Assembly: GCF_000472865.1 (NCBI RefSeq) | Contig: NZ_AXAP01000008.1 | Location: forward strand, 120,337 to 184,336 | Source: Bradyrhizobium elkanii WSM2783 | Lineage (GTDB): Bacteria > Pseudomonadota > Alphaproteobacteria > Rhizobiales > Xanthobacteraceae | Reading direction: 5' to 3' | DNA: 64,000 bases | The notes under the pieces: generated by a model | Told to the model about the DNA's origin: nothing | What the model saw: only the letters and a program-made list of their open reading frames with translations | Database searches by the model: none | Position numbers and translations under genes: made by a program | Shown: positions 34,827-43,823 of the stretch, piece after piece | How positions within the stretch are numbered: position 1 is the first letter of the stretch | How the letters are laid out: every line of letters begins with the position of its first letter

Positions 34827-36242
34827 TTATTTGAAGTTTACTATCGACATGTCGCCGTCACCGCTGTCGGTTTTCGGCAGCTCGATGCGGATCGCAGCCG
34901 GGTCGACGTTCGATCGCTTGTCGATCCAATAGGTGACGCTCGCCGGCCAGAAGATCACGATCGCTACCAGGATGAGCTGCAATCCGACCCATGGCAGCGC
35001 CCCGAGATAGATGTCGCGCGACAGCACCTCCTTCGGAGCGATGCCGCGCAGGTAGAACAGCGCAAACCCGAAGGGAGGGTGCATGAAGCTCGTCTGCATG
35101 TTGACGCAGAGCAGTACCCCGAACCAGACGAGGTCGATGCCGAGCTTGTCGGCGACGGGCACGAGCAGCGGAATGATGATGAAAGCGATCTCGAAAAAGT
35201 CGAGGAAGAAGGCGAGGAAGAATACGAAGATGTTGACGAAAATCAGAAAGCCGACTTGTCCGCCCGGCACATGGCTCAGCAGGTGTTCAATCCAGCGTGA
35301 GCCGTCGACGCCCTGGAAGACCAGGCTGAATACCGTGGATCCAATCAGAATGAAGATCACCATGGATGTGATGCGCATGGTGTTCTGCATCGCCTGATTG
35401 ACCAGCGGCCAGCTTAGTCGACGGTTCAAGGCGGCGAGAATGACCGCGCCGACCGCGCCCATGGCGCCGGCTTCCGTCGGCGTCGCGAGGCCCATGAAAA
35501 TGGTGCCGAGCACCACGAATATCAGGACGATCGACGGTACCATGCCCCACAAGACGCGTCGCACCAGCACCCATCCACGCTGCGCGCGCGCCTCTTTGGG
35601 CAAGGGCGGGACGCGCTGCGGCGAAATGATCGAAACGGCGGCGATGAAGGCCAGGAAAAGCAGCACCTGAAGGATCGAAGGTCCGATCGCGCCGGCATAC
35701 ATGTCGCCAACGGATCGGCCGAGCTGGTCGGCGAGTACGATGAGTACGAGTGATGGCGGTATGACTTGCGTGATCGTTCCGGAGGCTGCGATCACGCCGG
35801 TCGCGATGCGCATGTCGTAGCCGTAGCGGATCATGATCGGCAGCGAAATCATACCCATGGCGATCACCGAGGCGGCGACGGTTCCGGTGATTGCACCGAG
35901 GATGGCGCCGACGATGATGACCGCATAAGCGAGCCCCCCGGGCACGCCGCCGAACAACTGGCCGGTGCCCTCCAGAAGGTCTTCGGCAAGGCCGCTGCGT
36001 TCGAGGATCGCGCCCATCAGCGTGAAGAAGGGAATAGCCAGCAGCAGATCGTTGGACAGGATGCCGAAGATGCGCAGCGGCAGGTTTCCGAGATAGGCCT
36101 CGGAAAAAAAGCCCAATCCGACCGACAGGAAACCAAAAAACAAGCCAACGGCCGCAAGCGAGAAGGCGACCGGAAAGCCGATCAGCAGGAACAGAACAAG
36201 GCCGCCGAACATTAGCGGCGGCATATGGGCCACCGTCAGCAT
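34827..36242 (-). CDS. dctM: TRAP transporter large permease (DctM)
   Basis: This 471-residue protein has about twelve hydrophobic segments and the DctM patterns AIPFFTLMGAILERSGLAEDLL and GMISLPIMIRYGYDMRIATGV. It is the large membrane subunit of a TRAP importer, which takes up carboxylic acids with sodium. The small subunit gene ends 43 bases upstream and the binding protein comes before that. Family certainty is high; the ligand is unknown but probably an organic acid. Confidence 0.93.
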   Translation of the reverse strand: MLTVAHMPPLMFGGLVLFLLIGFPVAFSLAAVGLFFGFLSVGLGFFSEAYLGNLPLRIFGILSNDLLLAIPFFTLMGAILERSGLAEDLLEGTGQLFGGVPGGLAYAVIIVGAILGAITGTVAASVIAMGMISLPIMIRYGYDMRIATGVIAASGTITQVIPPSLVLIVLADQLGRSVGDMYAGAIGPSILQVLLFLAFIAAVSIISPQRVPPLPKEARAQRGWVLVRRVLWGMVPSIVLIFVVLGTIFMGLATPTEAGAMGAVGAVILAALNRRLSWPLVNQAMQNTMRITSMVIFILIGSTVFSLVFQGVDGSRWIEHLLSHVPGGQVGFLIFVNIFVFFLAFFLDFFEIAFIIIPLLVPVADKLGIDLVWFGVLLCVNMQTSFMHPPFGFALFYLRGIAPKEVLSRDIYLGALPWVGLQLILVAIVIFWPASVTYWIDKRSNVDPAAIRIELPKTDSGDGDMSIVNFK

Positions 36243-36285
36243 CGGGACAGTTCTTTCGAGGATCGGATGTGTGCGGCGAAAGCGG

Positions 36286-36834
36286 TCATTGTTCCATACG
36301 GTGATATTCGGTCATGACCTCGGTCTCGGGCGCCACGCCGCGCAACAGCGCGATGCGTTTGACCAGTTCGGACATGCCCTGAAGGGTGAGCAGTAGGAAG
36401 CCGACCGGAAGGATCAGCTTCACCGGCCAGCGCATCAGTCCGCCCGCGTTGGACGAGCCTTCCTCGGTCACCCAGCTCGTGACGAAGAACGGCCATGTCA
36501 TCCATGTCAGCAGGATTGTCGCCGGAAGCAGGAAGAAGATGATGCCGAAAATGTCCACATATAGCCGGGTTCGCGGACCGAAATTGCCATAGAGCAGGTC
36601 GACGCGGACATGCTCGTTGCGAAACAGCGTGTGGCTCGCCCCGAGCATGACTATACCTGCGAGCATGTACCACTGCGCTTCCAGCCATGCATTGGAGCTG
36701 TAGCTGAAGCCGTAGCGAATGATGGCATTCGCGGCGCTGATGGCACATGACAGACCGACCATCCAGTCCGCGATGCGGCCGAATACCGCGCTGGCGGCGT
36801 CGATCTTCCGGCTAAAGGCGAGCAAGGCATGCAT
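36286..36834 (-). CDS. dctQ: TRAP transporter small permease (DctQ)
   Basis: This 182-residue protein with four hydrophobic segments is the small TRAP membrane subunit (SSNAWLEAQWYMLAGIVMLG, RNEHVRVDLLYG). I chose the ATG at 36834, which has GGGAGA five bases ahead. The GTG at 36849 lies over that ribosome site. It is followed by dctM and preceded by a hairpin and the binding-protein gene. Confidence 0.92.
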   Translation of the reverse strand: MHALLAFSRKIDAASAVFGRIADWMVGLSCAISAANAIIRYGFSYSSNAWLEAQWYMLAGIVMLGASHTLFRNEHVRVDLLYGNFGPRTRLYVDIFGIIFFLLPATILLTWMTWPFFVTSWVTEEGSSNAGGLMRWPVKLILPVGFLLLTLQGMSELVKRIALLRGVAPETEVMTEYHRMEQ

Positions 36835-36893
36835 CGATCTCTCCCACACTGGCGCCGTGAGCGCGCCGACTTCCCGCGAACCTCAAAGGTCGT

Positions 36894-36922
36894 CGCCCGG
36901 CAGCGTCAGTGGCCACCGGGCG
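36894..36922 (-). repeat. intercistronic hairpin after TRAP binding-protein gene
   Basis: CGCCCGG at 36894-36900 pairs with CCGGGCG at 36916-36922, a seven-base all-GC stem with a 15-base loop. On the minus strand it begins eight bases after the binding-protein stop codon. No T-run follows. Confidence 0.5.
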
Positions 36923-36929
36923 TGCAGCA

Positions 36930-38027
36930 TCATTGCGATGCCGTCGGGATGTCGTGCGTGAAGCGGTAGGCGTCGAGGCTCTGCTCTGCGACTCGGAACC
37001 ACGGATTGGAGCTTTCGAGAAAGCGCTTCCAGGGGTCGTAGATGGTCTTGAAGTCTGCGTCCTTGGCGGCAATCTCTTCGAACGTCTCGAAGCTCGCCTT
37101 GTAGCACGCGTCCAGAACCGCGCGCGGGAACAGCCGCAGTTGCGTGCCTTCCCCGATCATCCGCCGCAACGCATCCGGATTGCGGGCGTCATACTTTGCG
37201 ATCATGAACATCATCTGCTCATTGCACGCGGCCTCGAACGCGACCTTGAACGGCTCAGGCAGGGCTTCCCAGGCGGGCAGGCTGACCGGCGCGGTGATGC
37301 CGGCGCTGCCTTCCCACCATCCGGGGGCGTAGTAGAACTTGGCGACCTTGTTCAGGCCGAGCTTGGCGTCGTCGTATGGGCCGATCCATTCCGACGCATC
37401 GATGGTGCCGCGCTCCAGGGCCGAATAGATATCGGACGGCGGCAGCTGCTGCGGTACGGCGCCGAGCTTGCGCAGAATGGTGCCGCCAAGTCCGCCGATG
37501 CGGATCTTCAGGCCCTGCAAATCCTGCACGGTGTTGATCTCCTTCCGGTAGAAGCCGCCCATCTGCGTGCCGACGTTGCCGACGGGGAAGGGGATGACGT
37601 TCGATTTCTTGTAGAAGGCGCGAACAAGCGGCAGGCCGCCGCCTTCATACAGCCAGGCGGCCTGCTGCCGCGCATTCAGGCCGAACGGCAAACCGGCATC
37701 GAACGCGTAGGTCGGGCTCTTGCCGATGTAATTGGCGGACAGAATATGCCCGCATTCGATGGTGCCGTTCTGCACGGCGTCGAGCACCTGCAGCGCCGGG
37801 ACGACTTCGCCGCCGGCGAAGCAGCGGATCTCGAAGCGGCCTTCGGTGAGCTGGCCGACGCGGCGGCAAAGGTCTTCGGCCGAGCCGTGAATCGTATCGA
37901 GGCTCTTCGGCCAGCCGGTGGCCATACGCCAGCGGACCGCCGGTTGAGTTTGGGCGATGGCCGGTGCAGCGAGTGCGGCGCCGGCGGTCCCGCCCGCTAG
38001 GCCCAAGAGCAGTTTGCGGCGATTCAT
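36930..38027 (-). CDS. dctP: TRAP transporter solute-binding protein (DctP family)
   Basis: This 365-residue binding protein starts with a twin-arginine signal (MNRRKLLLGLAGGTAGAALA, cleavage after APAIAQ). The mature protein has the family patterns WRMATGWPKSLDTIHGSAED and LQGLKIRIGGLGG with the ligand-binding arginine. The stretch GTIDASEWIGPYDDAKLGL resembles TRAP proteins for keto acids or aromatic acids. I chose the ATG at 38027 because GGATGGGG lies just ahead. It heads the dctPQM unit. A TCAG-type operator lies 137 bases upstream. Confidence 0.92.
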   Translation of the reverse strand: MNRRKLLLGLAGGTAGAALAAPAIAQTQPAVRWRMATGWPKSLDTIHGSAEDLCRRVGQLTEGRFEIRCFAGGEVVPALQVLDAVQNGTIECGHILSANYIGKSPTYAFDAGLPFGLNARQQAAWLYEGGGLPLVRAFYKKSNVIPFPVGNVGTQMGGFYRKEINTVQDLQGLKIRIGGLGGTILRKLGAVPQQLPPSDIYSALERGTIDASEWIGPYDDAKLGLNKVAKFYYAPGWWEGSAGITAPVSLPAWEALPEPFKVAFEAACNEQMMFMIAKYDARNPDALRRMIGEGTQLRLFPRAVLDACYKASFETFEEIAAKDADFKTIYDPWKRFLESSNPWFRVAEQSLDAYRFTHDIPTASQ

Positions 38028-38163
38028 AGTCCCCATCCTTTCTTCGCGTGAGAAATGCCGTCGCTTGCGAGTGCGGGGCGGCCGCGGATATCGCGCCGGT
38101 GGATTACATCCCGTTCGCCAAGAACCATGTCGGTTACGCCATCTATGGCCATGCGTGGAGCAT

Positions 38164-38186
38164 ATTAGTCAGCATATATCCTATTT
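38164..38186. promoter_or_regulatory. TCAG-type operator motif, site 2
   Basis: The site reads ATTAGTCAGCATATATCC and continues with TATTT. It matches the site at 38394-38416 at 17 of 23 positions. It probably controls the divergent dctPQM unit. Confidence 0.55.
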
Positions 38187-38393
38187 TTGAAGATGCAAAA
38201 GCTGCACCAACTGAAGGACCGTGGTGGTTGAGGGTATGGAATGCCCGGTTTGCGTCATGACGGGCGGACGCATAATGCCATCGAAATACTTGGTTTCGAT
38301 AAGCTCAGGGACGTTTCCCGAGCGCTGCATCTGCAAACTAAAGCCGAAGGGCGAAAGTATCATTCGATTGCGGATCACCGCGGCCTCCGTATA

Positions 38394-38416
38394 TTAGACA
38401 GCGTACTGCTTATTTT
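38394..38416. promoter_or_regulatory. TCAG-type operator motif, site 3 (autoregulatory candidate)
   Basis: The site reads ATTAGACAGCGTACTGC and continues with TTATTT, about 75 bases before the marR start. Its central TCAG is changed to ACAG. It is the best candidate for marR autoregulation. Confidence 0.45.
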
Positions 38417-38491
38417 CCTTGCGGCCGATGCTTAAGCCCCAGGCCGCGGTGAGGCGGCATGTCATGAATAACCGGGACGAAGGAGATGCGA

Positions 38492-39097
38492 GTGGACGCT
38501 GGGGGTGGTAGAGAACAGCCGGAAGCCGTCGCAGGGAGATTGTTGAAATTGGCAAAGCCCAAAAGAGTCGGGAAATCCAAGCCGGTCCGAAAACCGAAAA
38601 ACCAGCCCGCCGGAAAGAAGGCGGAGCACACCTCGCTTTATGCCAGCATGCCGTTGTGGGCGCGCCCCGGCTTTCTGATCCGGCGGCTGCACCAAATCAA
38701 CTACGCCCTGTTCTTCGAGGAATGCGCAGGCTTCGACATCACGCCGGTGCAATATGCGCTGCTGACCACGCTCAGCCTCAATCCCGACACCGATCAGCAT
38801 ACGCTCGGGCGCGAGGTCGGCATCGACCGCACCAATGTCGCCGACGTGCTGCGTCGTCTGGAGCAGCGCGGCTTGCTGACCCGCCGCAAGGGTGAGAAGG
38901 ATCGGCGCGCCGTGCTCGCGCGCCTCACTCCGGCCGGGGAGAAGGTGACCCGGGAAATGTTCAAGGCGATGCAGCGCGCGCAGGCGCGGCTGCTCGAGCC
39001 TTTGCCTCCCAAGGAGCGCGCGGCCCTGATGGCGGCGCTGCTGCGGCTGGTTGATGCGAACAACCATCTCGGCCGCACGGTCTTTCAGCCAAGCTGA
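38492..39097 (+). CDS. MarR-family transcriptional regulator
   Basis: This is a winged-helix regulator of about 201 residues. The core domain holds PVQYALLTTLSLNPDTDQHT, the recognition stretch VGIDRTNVADVLRRLEQRG and the wing RRKGEKDRRAVLARLTPAGE. An unusual 45-residue N-terminal tail rich in lysine and proline precedes the domain. The ribosome site AGGAG directly abuts the ATG at 38486, so I prefer the GTG at 38492, six bases after it. It sits in the middle of the 29-46 kb block, beside sites of a motif found at six places there. It probably represses these units until an aromatic acid binds it. Confidence 0.88.
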   Translation: MDAGGGREQPEAVAGRLLKLAKPKRVGKSKPVRKPKNQPAGKKAEHTSLYASMPLWARPGFLIRRLHQINYALFFEECAGFDITPVQYALLTTLSLNPDTDQHTLGREVGIDRTNVADVLRRLEQRGLLTRRKGEKDRRAVLARLTPAGEKVTREMFKAMQRAQARLLEPLPPKERAALMAALLRLVDANNHLGRTVFQPS

Positions 39098-39154
39098 GAT
39101 CGTTCGCCGGCCGCGCGCCTTGTCTGCCGGTTCGTCGCGGCAGGTCATATGCGG

Positions 39155-39688
39155 TCACACCGGCAGACAAAGCGCATTCGGCACCAGCAGGTTGTCATAG
39201 ACACAGCGCCTGTTGGCCAATTTGAGCACGCCGTTCTCGCGACGGAATACGTCGAAATACACGCCAACCTGATGCAACATAGCGTCTGGTCGATCGAACA
39301 GCACCTGCAGCACGACGTAGTTGGCGCGTGCCTTGATCGTGCCGTCGCGCTCTTCGCCCAGCACGTCGAGATTACCGATGATGTGCCGCAGATAGCGCGG
39401 CGCGAACATCGCGGTCTCGCTGAGAGCGAAGGCGCGGTCGCGGATCATGCCTTTGCCTTCGCAATAGATCAGCCCAACCGGCATGTCGCGATCATGGTTC
39501 TCGCGCGACAGGACGACGTAGGTCGCGTCCTCCGCGAACATCTCGGTCCAGTCGGCGAGACGCTGCTCGTCGAGCGCGTTCGCATAGCGCACGTTGAAGG
39601 TCTCGATCTCGTGCCGCAGCAGGAGTGCCTCGAGGCGCGGATCCATGAGCGTGTCGGATGAGAGGTTGCGCTTAAGGGCCATATCCAT
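39155..39688 (-). CDS. ring-hydroxylating dioxygenase beta subunit
   Basis: This 177-residue protein has the NTF2-like fold of small dioxygenase subunits: DPRLEALLLRHEIETFNVRY, DWTEMFAEDATYVVLSRENH and the C-terminal KLANRRCVYDN. It has a structural role beside the alpha subunit. It starts three bases after the stop of the large fusion gene and is transcribed with it. The length is normal for the family. Confidence 0.9.
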   Translation of the reverse strand: MDMALKRNLSSDTLMDPRLEALLLRHEIETFNVRYANALDEQRLADWTEMFAEDATYVVLSRENHDRDMPVGLIYCEGKGMIRDRAFALSETAMFAPRYLRHIIGNLDVLGEERDGTIKARANYVVLQVLFDRPDAMLHQVGVYFDVFRRENGVLKLANRRCVYDNLLVPNALCLPV

Positions 39689-39691
39689 GAC

Positions 39692-42559
39692 TCAGAGTCC
39701 CATCTCGGCGCGCCAGTGCTTGTACATGGCGCGGATTGCCGCTTCAGAGATCAGGTTGTCGGCGGTGCCGGCCTCGACTGCCGGATCGAGTTTCACCAGA
39801 TGCTCGCCGTTCGGCACGCGCTGCATGCCGTCCTGCACGAACTTGATCGCCTCGTTGTCTTCAAGCCCGAGGAAGCCGGCCGGCCCCATCAGATTGCCTT
39901 GCCGGAGGCGATGCCGTGTCATCTCCTCGCTGTCGCCCTCAAAACCGAACATAGTCCACTTCATGATGAATTCATGCGGTCCCGTCGGCACGATCTGGCG
40001 TACGCCCAGTGTGTTCATCTCGCGCTGCACGATCAGGTTTGGCCAGATCGTCGCCATTGTCACCGACCAGGGGCTGTCGAACTCGTCCACGAAATCCATG
40101 AAGCGCGGCTCGGCCAGCGTCATGCCCTCCTTGTAAGCGCGCATTTCCTTCTTCGCGTCGCTCGACACGGCCTTGCCGTCGGACTTTGCCGAAGCCATCA
40201 CGCCATGACGCCCGCTCGGATCGGCGAGCATCAGCGACTTGTTGCCCGCGACCAGAAGGCCGAACGTGACCAGGAAAGTGTGCAGCAGGGTGGCGTGATA
40301 GGGGTCTTTCAAATTCTCATGATAGAGCTTCCAATTACCGGGCAGTGAGTGGCGGTAATAGCCGAGCACCTTGAGCTTGCGGCCATCGAAGGTCGCCTCG
40401 AATTCGCGCATGATCTCCGGCGTGAAATATTCGGCCAGCGGCTCCATGTCATCGCAATAGGAGGCGAACACCACGCCGCGATGCGTCGTCACTTTCAGGC
40501 GGCGCAAACCATGATCCGCATTCCTGAAATCTGGCGGCATGCCACCCTTGCCGCCGACGCCGCGACGAAAGGGAACGCCGGCCAAATTTCCTTTGAGATC
40601 GTACGACCATTGATGATAGGGACAGACGAATTCCTTTGCGTTGCCGGAAAGCTCTCGGCAGAACTCGGCGGCGCGATGCGCGCAGCGGTTCTCGAACACA
40701 TGGATCGAGCCGTCTTCCGCGCGAGAGACGACGACCGGTGTCGGTCCGACGTGCGAGCGGATGAAGTCGCCGGAATTGGGGATTTCGGATTCGAGCGCGA
40801 CATAGTTCCAGGTGCGGCCGTGGAAGATCTTCTCGACCTCGCGCTCGTAGATCGCCTGGTCGGTATAGACCCAATCCGGAATGCGGGTGAGGCCGTCGGC
40901 CGGCCAGATATAGCGTTTGGTGAGCGACAGTCCCGGGGTGGCGTTCATGAGGCTGGCCTCCATGGCATCGGCGCCTTCTTGTCCATCGGATGAGATGATG
41001 GCGCCATGAATATCGGGATCGAAAGGCGGGGCGGAATCGAGTTCGGCGCGCGCGGCGCGGATCGCCTGCGGGTGCGAGAACGCGACGATGCCGGTGAGCC
41101 GTCCGGTCGCTTTGTCGAACATGCGATAGATCGCGCCCGGGGCCGCTTCGTTCGCGGCTACGAGCGCGACATGATCGTCAGCGCCGACAATTCCGAGCAT
41201 CTGCACATTGCAGCCGAACTGGTCGGTCCAGAACCAGGGGCGCTTTTGCGCCACTGGTGCGCTGTTTCCGGCGATCGAGCGGCCGGCCGCGCCGCCTTGC
41301 TCCTCGGCGTTCTGCCAACTTTCGAGCGAGAGGCGCCGCCCTGCGATCGGCTGATGGTACAACGCGCAATCGCCGGCCGCCCAGATGCCCGGCACAGAGG
41401 TGCGTCCTTGCGCGTCCACTTCGATGCCGGCGGGCGTGGTGGCGCAGCCGGCCTGCAGCGCAAGGCCGAGCACCGGTTGCATGCCGATACCGACCAGAAC
41501 CGCGTCGACTTCGATCGTGTCGTCGCTGGTCACGACGCCGAGGCGTTCGCCGCGCCTGGTGATTTCGATAACCCCGGCGTTGCGGCGAATATCGACGCCA
41601 TGCCGCTCCGCCATGATCCGGAAGGCACGGCCGACGACGGCCGGCATGATCCGCGCCATGATCTCGCGTTCGCGTTCGAGCAGGGTCACTGCAACGCCGC
41701 GCGAAATTGCGGTCGATGCAAGTTCTAGACCGATGAACCCACCGCCGACCACAGCGACATGCTGCGCGCGGTCAAGGGCTGCGCCGATGGCGGCGGAATC
41801 CTCGATCGTGCGCAGATAGTGAACGCCCGGGAAATCCGCACCGGGAATGCTCAGCCGTCGTGGCGTTCCGCCGGTGGCAAGCAGGAGCGAATCGTAAGCC
41901 AGAGCCTCGCCGTTCGCGAGAGTGATCCGGCGCTGCGCGGCATCGATCGTCGTCGCGGCAACGCCAAGATGCAGGCGCACGCCGAGCTGAACCGCGTCTG
42001 CCTCGCTCAAACGAACGCTGGATGAAAATTCGGCCGTACCCAGCAGGAATTCCTTGGACAGCGGCGGTCGCTCATAGGGAAGATGAGGTTCTGCGCCTAC
42101 CAGATCGATGCTGCCATCGAAGCCGCCGGTGCGCATGGCCCGGATTGCAGCCGCGGCCGCCTGACCTGCGCCGACGATCACGACACCCGTCGTATCTTTC
42201 GCGGGCGCAGCGGCAGCGAGCTTGCTCTCGAAGGCGGATTCCGTAGCCGGCTGGTCGGGATCGATGAGAATGTCATCGCCTTCGACGCGAACAGCATAGG
42301 TCCGCAAATCCTCGGTCACCGGCGCGCAAAGGGCCTTTCCGCTGCGGATGTCGAACTGCCCCTGGTGCAGCGGACATTCCACCTTGCCGTCTTCGATCCA
42401 GCCTTCGGCCAGCAGCGCGAGCGCGTGCGTGCAGATGCCATGCGTTGCGTAGATTTTGCCGTCGAGATTGTAGAGCGCGATATGAATGCCGCCAACTTCG
42501 ACGCCGAGGGCCTTGCCCTCGGGCACCTCGTTCAGCGAAGCCGCTCTCGTCCATGCCAT
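39692..42559 (-). CDS. single-chain Rieske oxygenase: ferredoxin, reductase and alpha subunit fused
   Basis: This 955-residue protein combines three usually separate components. Residues 1 to about 105 are a Rieske ferredoxin (Cys43, His45, Cys62, His65). Residues from about 120 to 510 are a ferredoxin reductase with GVVIVGAGQAAAAAIRAM for FAD, VAVVGGGFIGLELAST for NAD and AAGDCALY. From about residue 560 there is an oxygenase alpha subunit with a second Rieske centre (Cys626, His628, Cys646, His649) and the non-heme iron motif DPYHATLLH (Asp752, His755, His760). The frame is unbroken. I prefer the ATG at 42559; a GTG at 42577 is possible. With the beta subunit this would be a self-contained ring hydroxylase. 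The substrate could be an aromatic acid such as salicylate, anthranilate or indoleacetate, but the sequence alone does not say. Confidence 0.9.
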   Translation of the reverse strand: MAWTRAASLNEVPEGKALGVEVGGIHIALYNLDGKIYATHGICTHALALLAEGWIEDGKVECPLHQGQFDIRSGKALCAPVTEDLRTYAVRVEGDDILIDPDQPATESAFESKLAAAAPAKDTTGVVIVGAGQAAAAAIRAMRTGGFDGSIDLVGAEPHLPYERPPLSKEFLLGTAEFSSSVRLSEADAVQLGVRLHLGVAATTIDAAQRRITLANGEALAYDSLLLATGGTPRRLSIPGADFPGVHYLRTIEDSAAIGAALDRAQHVAVVGGGFIGLELASTAISRGVAVTLLEREREIMARIMPAVVGRAFRIMAERHGVDIRRNAGVIEITRRGERLGVVTSDDTIEVDAVLVGIGMQPVLGLALQAGCATTPAGIEVDAQGRTSVPGIWAAGDCALYHQPIAGRRLSLESWQNAEEQGGAAGRSIAGNSAPVAQKRPWFWTDQFGCNVQMLGIVGADDHVALVAANEAAPGAIYRMFDKATGRLTGIVAFSHPQAIRAARAELDSAPPFDPDIHGAIISSDGQEGADAMEASLMNATPGLSLTKRYIWPADGLTRIPDWVYTDQAIYEREVEKIFHGRTWNYVALESEIPNSGDFIRSHVGPTPVVVSRAEDGSIHVFENRCAHRAAEFCRELSGNAKEFVCPYHQWSYDLKGNLAGVPFRRGVGGKGGMPPDFRNADHGLRRLKVTTHRGVVFASYCDDMEPLAEYFTPEIMREFEATFDGRKLKVLGYYRHSLPGNWKLYHENLKDPYHATLLHTFLVTFGLLVAGNKSLMLADPSGRHGVMASAKSDGKAVSSDAKKEMRAYKEGMTLAEPRFMDFVDEFDSPWSVTMATIWPNLIVQREMNTLGVRQIVPTGPHEFIMKWTMFGFEGDSEEMTRHRLRQGNLMGPAGFLGLEDNEAIKFVQDGMQRVPNGEHLVKLDPAVEAGTADNLISEAAIRAMYKHWRAEMGL

Positions 42560-42583
42560 TTGTGGCGTCTCTCGCACTGGAAT

Positions 42584-42603
42584 TTATAATCAGTATAACA
42601 TCA
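42584..42603. promoter_or_regulatory. TCAG-type operator motif, site 4
   Basis: The site reads TTATAATCAGTATAACATCA. Its part TTATA-ATCAG-TATAA is a perfect inverted repeat. It lies about 25 bases before the ATG of the oxygenase fusion on the minus strand, a position suited to repression. Confidence 0.6.
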
Positions 42604-42702
42604 TTTCTAAGGCTCGCAACTCCGTGAAGAGCGCTGCTGCGGACGAAAAGAAGAGCGCTGCTGCGCACAAAACGGCGCGATATCGCGCCTGTTGCGAAAC
42701 CA

Positions 42703-42728
42703 AGATAGTCAGTGTACCATCATATATG
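42703..42728. promoter_or_regulatory. TCAG-type operator motif, site 5
   Basis: The site reads AGATAGTCAGTGTACCATCA and continues with TATATG, just before the plus-strand ABM gene at 42749. It shares TCAG-T-x-TA and the following ATCAT with site 4. Sites 4 and 5 lie in the same divergent promoter region. Confidence 0.6.
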
Positions 42729-42748
42729 TTCAGGAACGGGAGACTTTC

Positions 42749-43120
42749 ATGGCGCAAGAGCCGCTCGCCACCAAGGGCAATTATCTGCATATCTACGACT
42801 TCCGCGTCATGCCGGGGCATGAGGAAGAGTTCATCAAGCTGTTCGAGGAATTTGACTATTCGGAAGGCAATCCGATGCACAAATCATCGGCGCAGGTGAA
42901 GGATGGCGTGCTGTGCCGCGATACCGAGGACCCGCAACGGTTCTTCCTGATCGCCGAATGGAGCGATATCGAGGAGCATGCCAGGATCCGCAAGATCCTC
43001 GCCAATGAAATCAAACCGGCCTTCATCAAGTATATCGAGGGCGGCAAGTTCATCCCGAAATATGTCGAGGTCGTATCCTCCACGCCGGATGACATCCTGC
43101 AGAAGGCCGCCGCAGAGTGA
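42749..43120 (+). CDS. antibiotic biosynthesis monooxygenase (ABM)-like small protein
   Basis: This 123-residue protein fits the ferredoxin-like ABM fold: YLHIYDFRVMPGHEEEFIKL near the N-terminus and FFLIAEWSDIEEHARIR in the middle. Family members include cofactor-free quinol or quinone oxygenases and many proteins of unknown role. A GGGAGA ribosome site supports the ATG at 42749. It is divergent from the oxygenase fusion and six bases before the isomerase gene. It probably acts on an intermediate of the same aromatic pathway. Confidence 0.75.
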   Translation: MAQEPLATKGNYLHIYDFRVMPGHEEEFIKLFEEFDYSEGNPMHKSSAQVKDGVLCRDTEDPQRFFLIAEWSDIEEHARIRKILANEIKPAFIKYIEGGKFIPKYVEVVSSTPDDILQKAAAE

Positions 43121-43126
43121 TCTGAC

Positions 43127-43771
43127 GTGTCGCGGCAACTCTACACATTCTTTCGGTCTTCGACCTCGTTCCGTCTCCGGATCGCGCTGGCCCACAAGCG
43201 GCTCGACTACGAGCCGCGTTATATCAGTCTGCCGAAGATGGAGCATCGGGCGCCGTCCTATCGCGACATGAATCCGCAGGGCCTGGTGCCGCTTCTGGTC
43301 GAGGGCGGCCGATGCCTCATCCAGTCGATGGCCGTGATCGAGTATCTGGATGAAGTCTATCCCGATCCTCCGCTGATGCCGAAGGATCCGCTCGGGCGGA
43401 TCTACGTCAGGGCGGTGTCGCAGATCATCGGATGCGAAATTCATCCGCTGAACAATGTGCGCGTGCTGAAGCATCTCAAGGCGCAGTTCGAAGCGGACGA
43501 GGCGGCCACCAATGCCTGGTATCGGCACTGGATCGCGGAGGGGCTGTCCGGACTAGAGGACTACCTGCGGCGCGAAGGTCTATTTGGCCGGTTTTGCTGC
43601 GGCGATTCGGTGACGATGGCCGACATATGTCTCGTCCCTCAGATCTTCAACGCGCGGCGCTTCGATTGTCCGCTTGACGCGTATCCGATCCTGCTGGCGA
43701 TCACCGATCGCTGCATGGCACTTGACGCCTTCCGCACTGCCGAACCGAGCACGCAGGCTGACGCGTTCTGA
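43127..43771 (+). CDS. maleylpyruvate/maleylacetoacetate isomerase (zeta-class GST)
   Basis: This 214-residue glutathione S-transferase-like protein carries the zeta-class motif FRSSTSFRLRIALAHKRLDY near residue 10, with the active-site serine pair. It also has NPQGLVPLLVEGGRCLIQSMAVIEYLDE, which binds glutathione. It isomerises maleylpyruvate (gentisate pathway) or maleylacetoacetate (homogentisate pathway) after ring cleavage. It starts at a GTG six bases after the ABM gene. No gentisate or homogentisate dioxygenase gene lies in this window. It links the Rieske oxygenase to an aromatic route. Confidence 0.88.
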   Translation: MSRQLYTFFRSSTSFRLRIALAHKRLDYEPRYISLPKMEHRAPSYRDMNPQGLVPLLVEGGRCLIQSMAVIEYLDEVYPDPPLMPKDPLGRIYVRAVSQIIGCEIHPLNNVRVLKHLKAQFEADEAATNAWYRHWIAEGLSGLEDYLRREGLFGRFCCGDSVTMADICLVPQIFNARRFDCPLDAYPILLAITDRCMALDAFRTAEPSTQADAF

Positions 43772-43823
43772 ACTGTCGTTGCCTGCGCCGCGCGCCCCCG
43801 AGCCTCATTGTTGGGCAATCGGC

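Larger units (their letters stand above)
38028..38491. other. divergent promoter region between dctP and marR
   Basis: This 464-base gap has no convincing gene. Short frames on both strands lack ribosome sites and family features. It holds two TCAG-type operator copies, at 38164-38186 nearer dctP and at 38394-38416 nearer marR. It is more AT-rich than the flanking genes. Confidence 0.7.
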
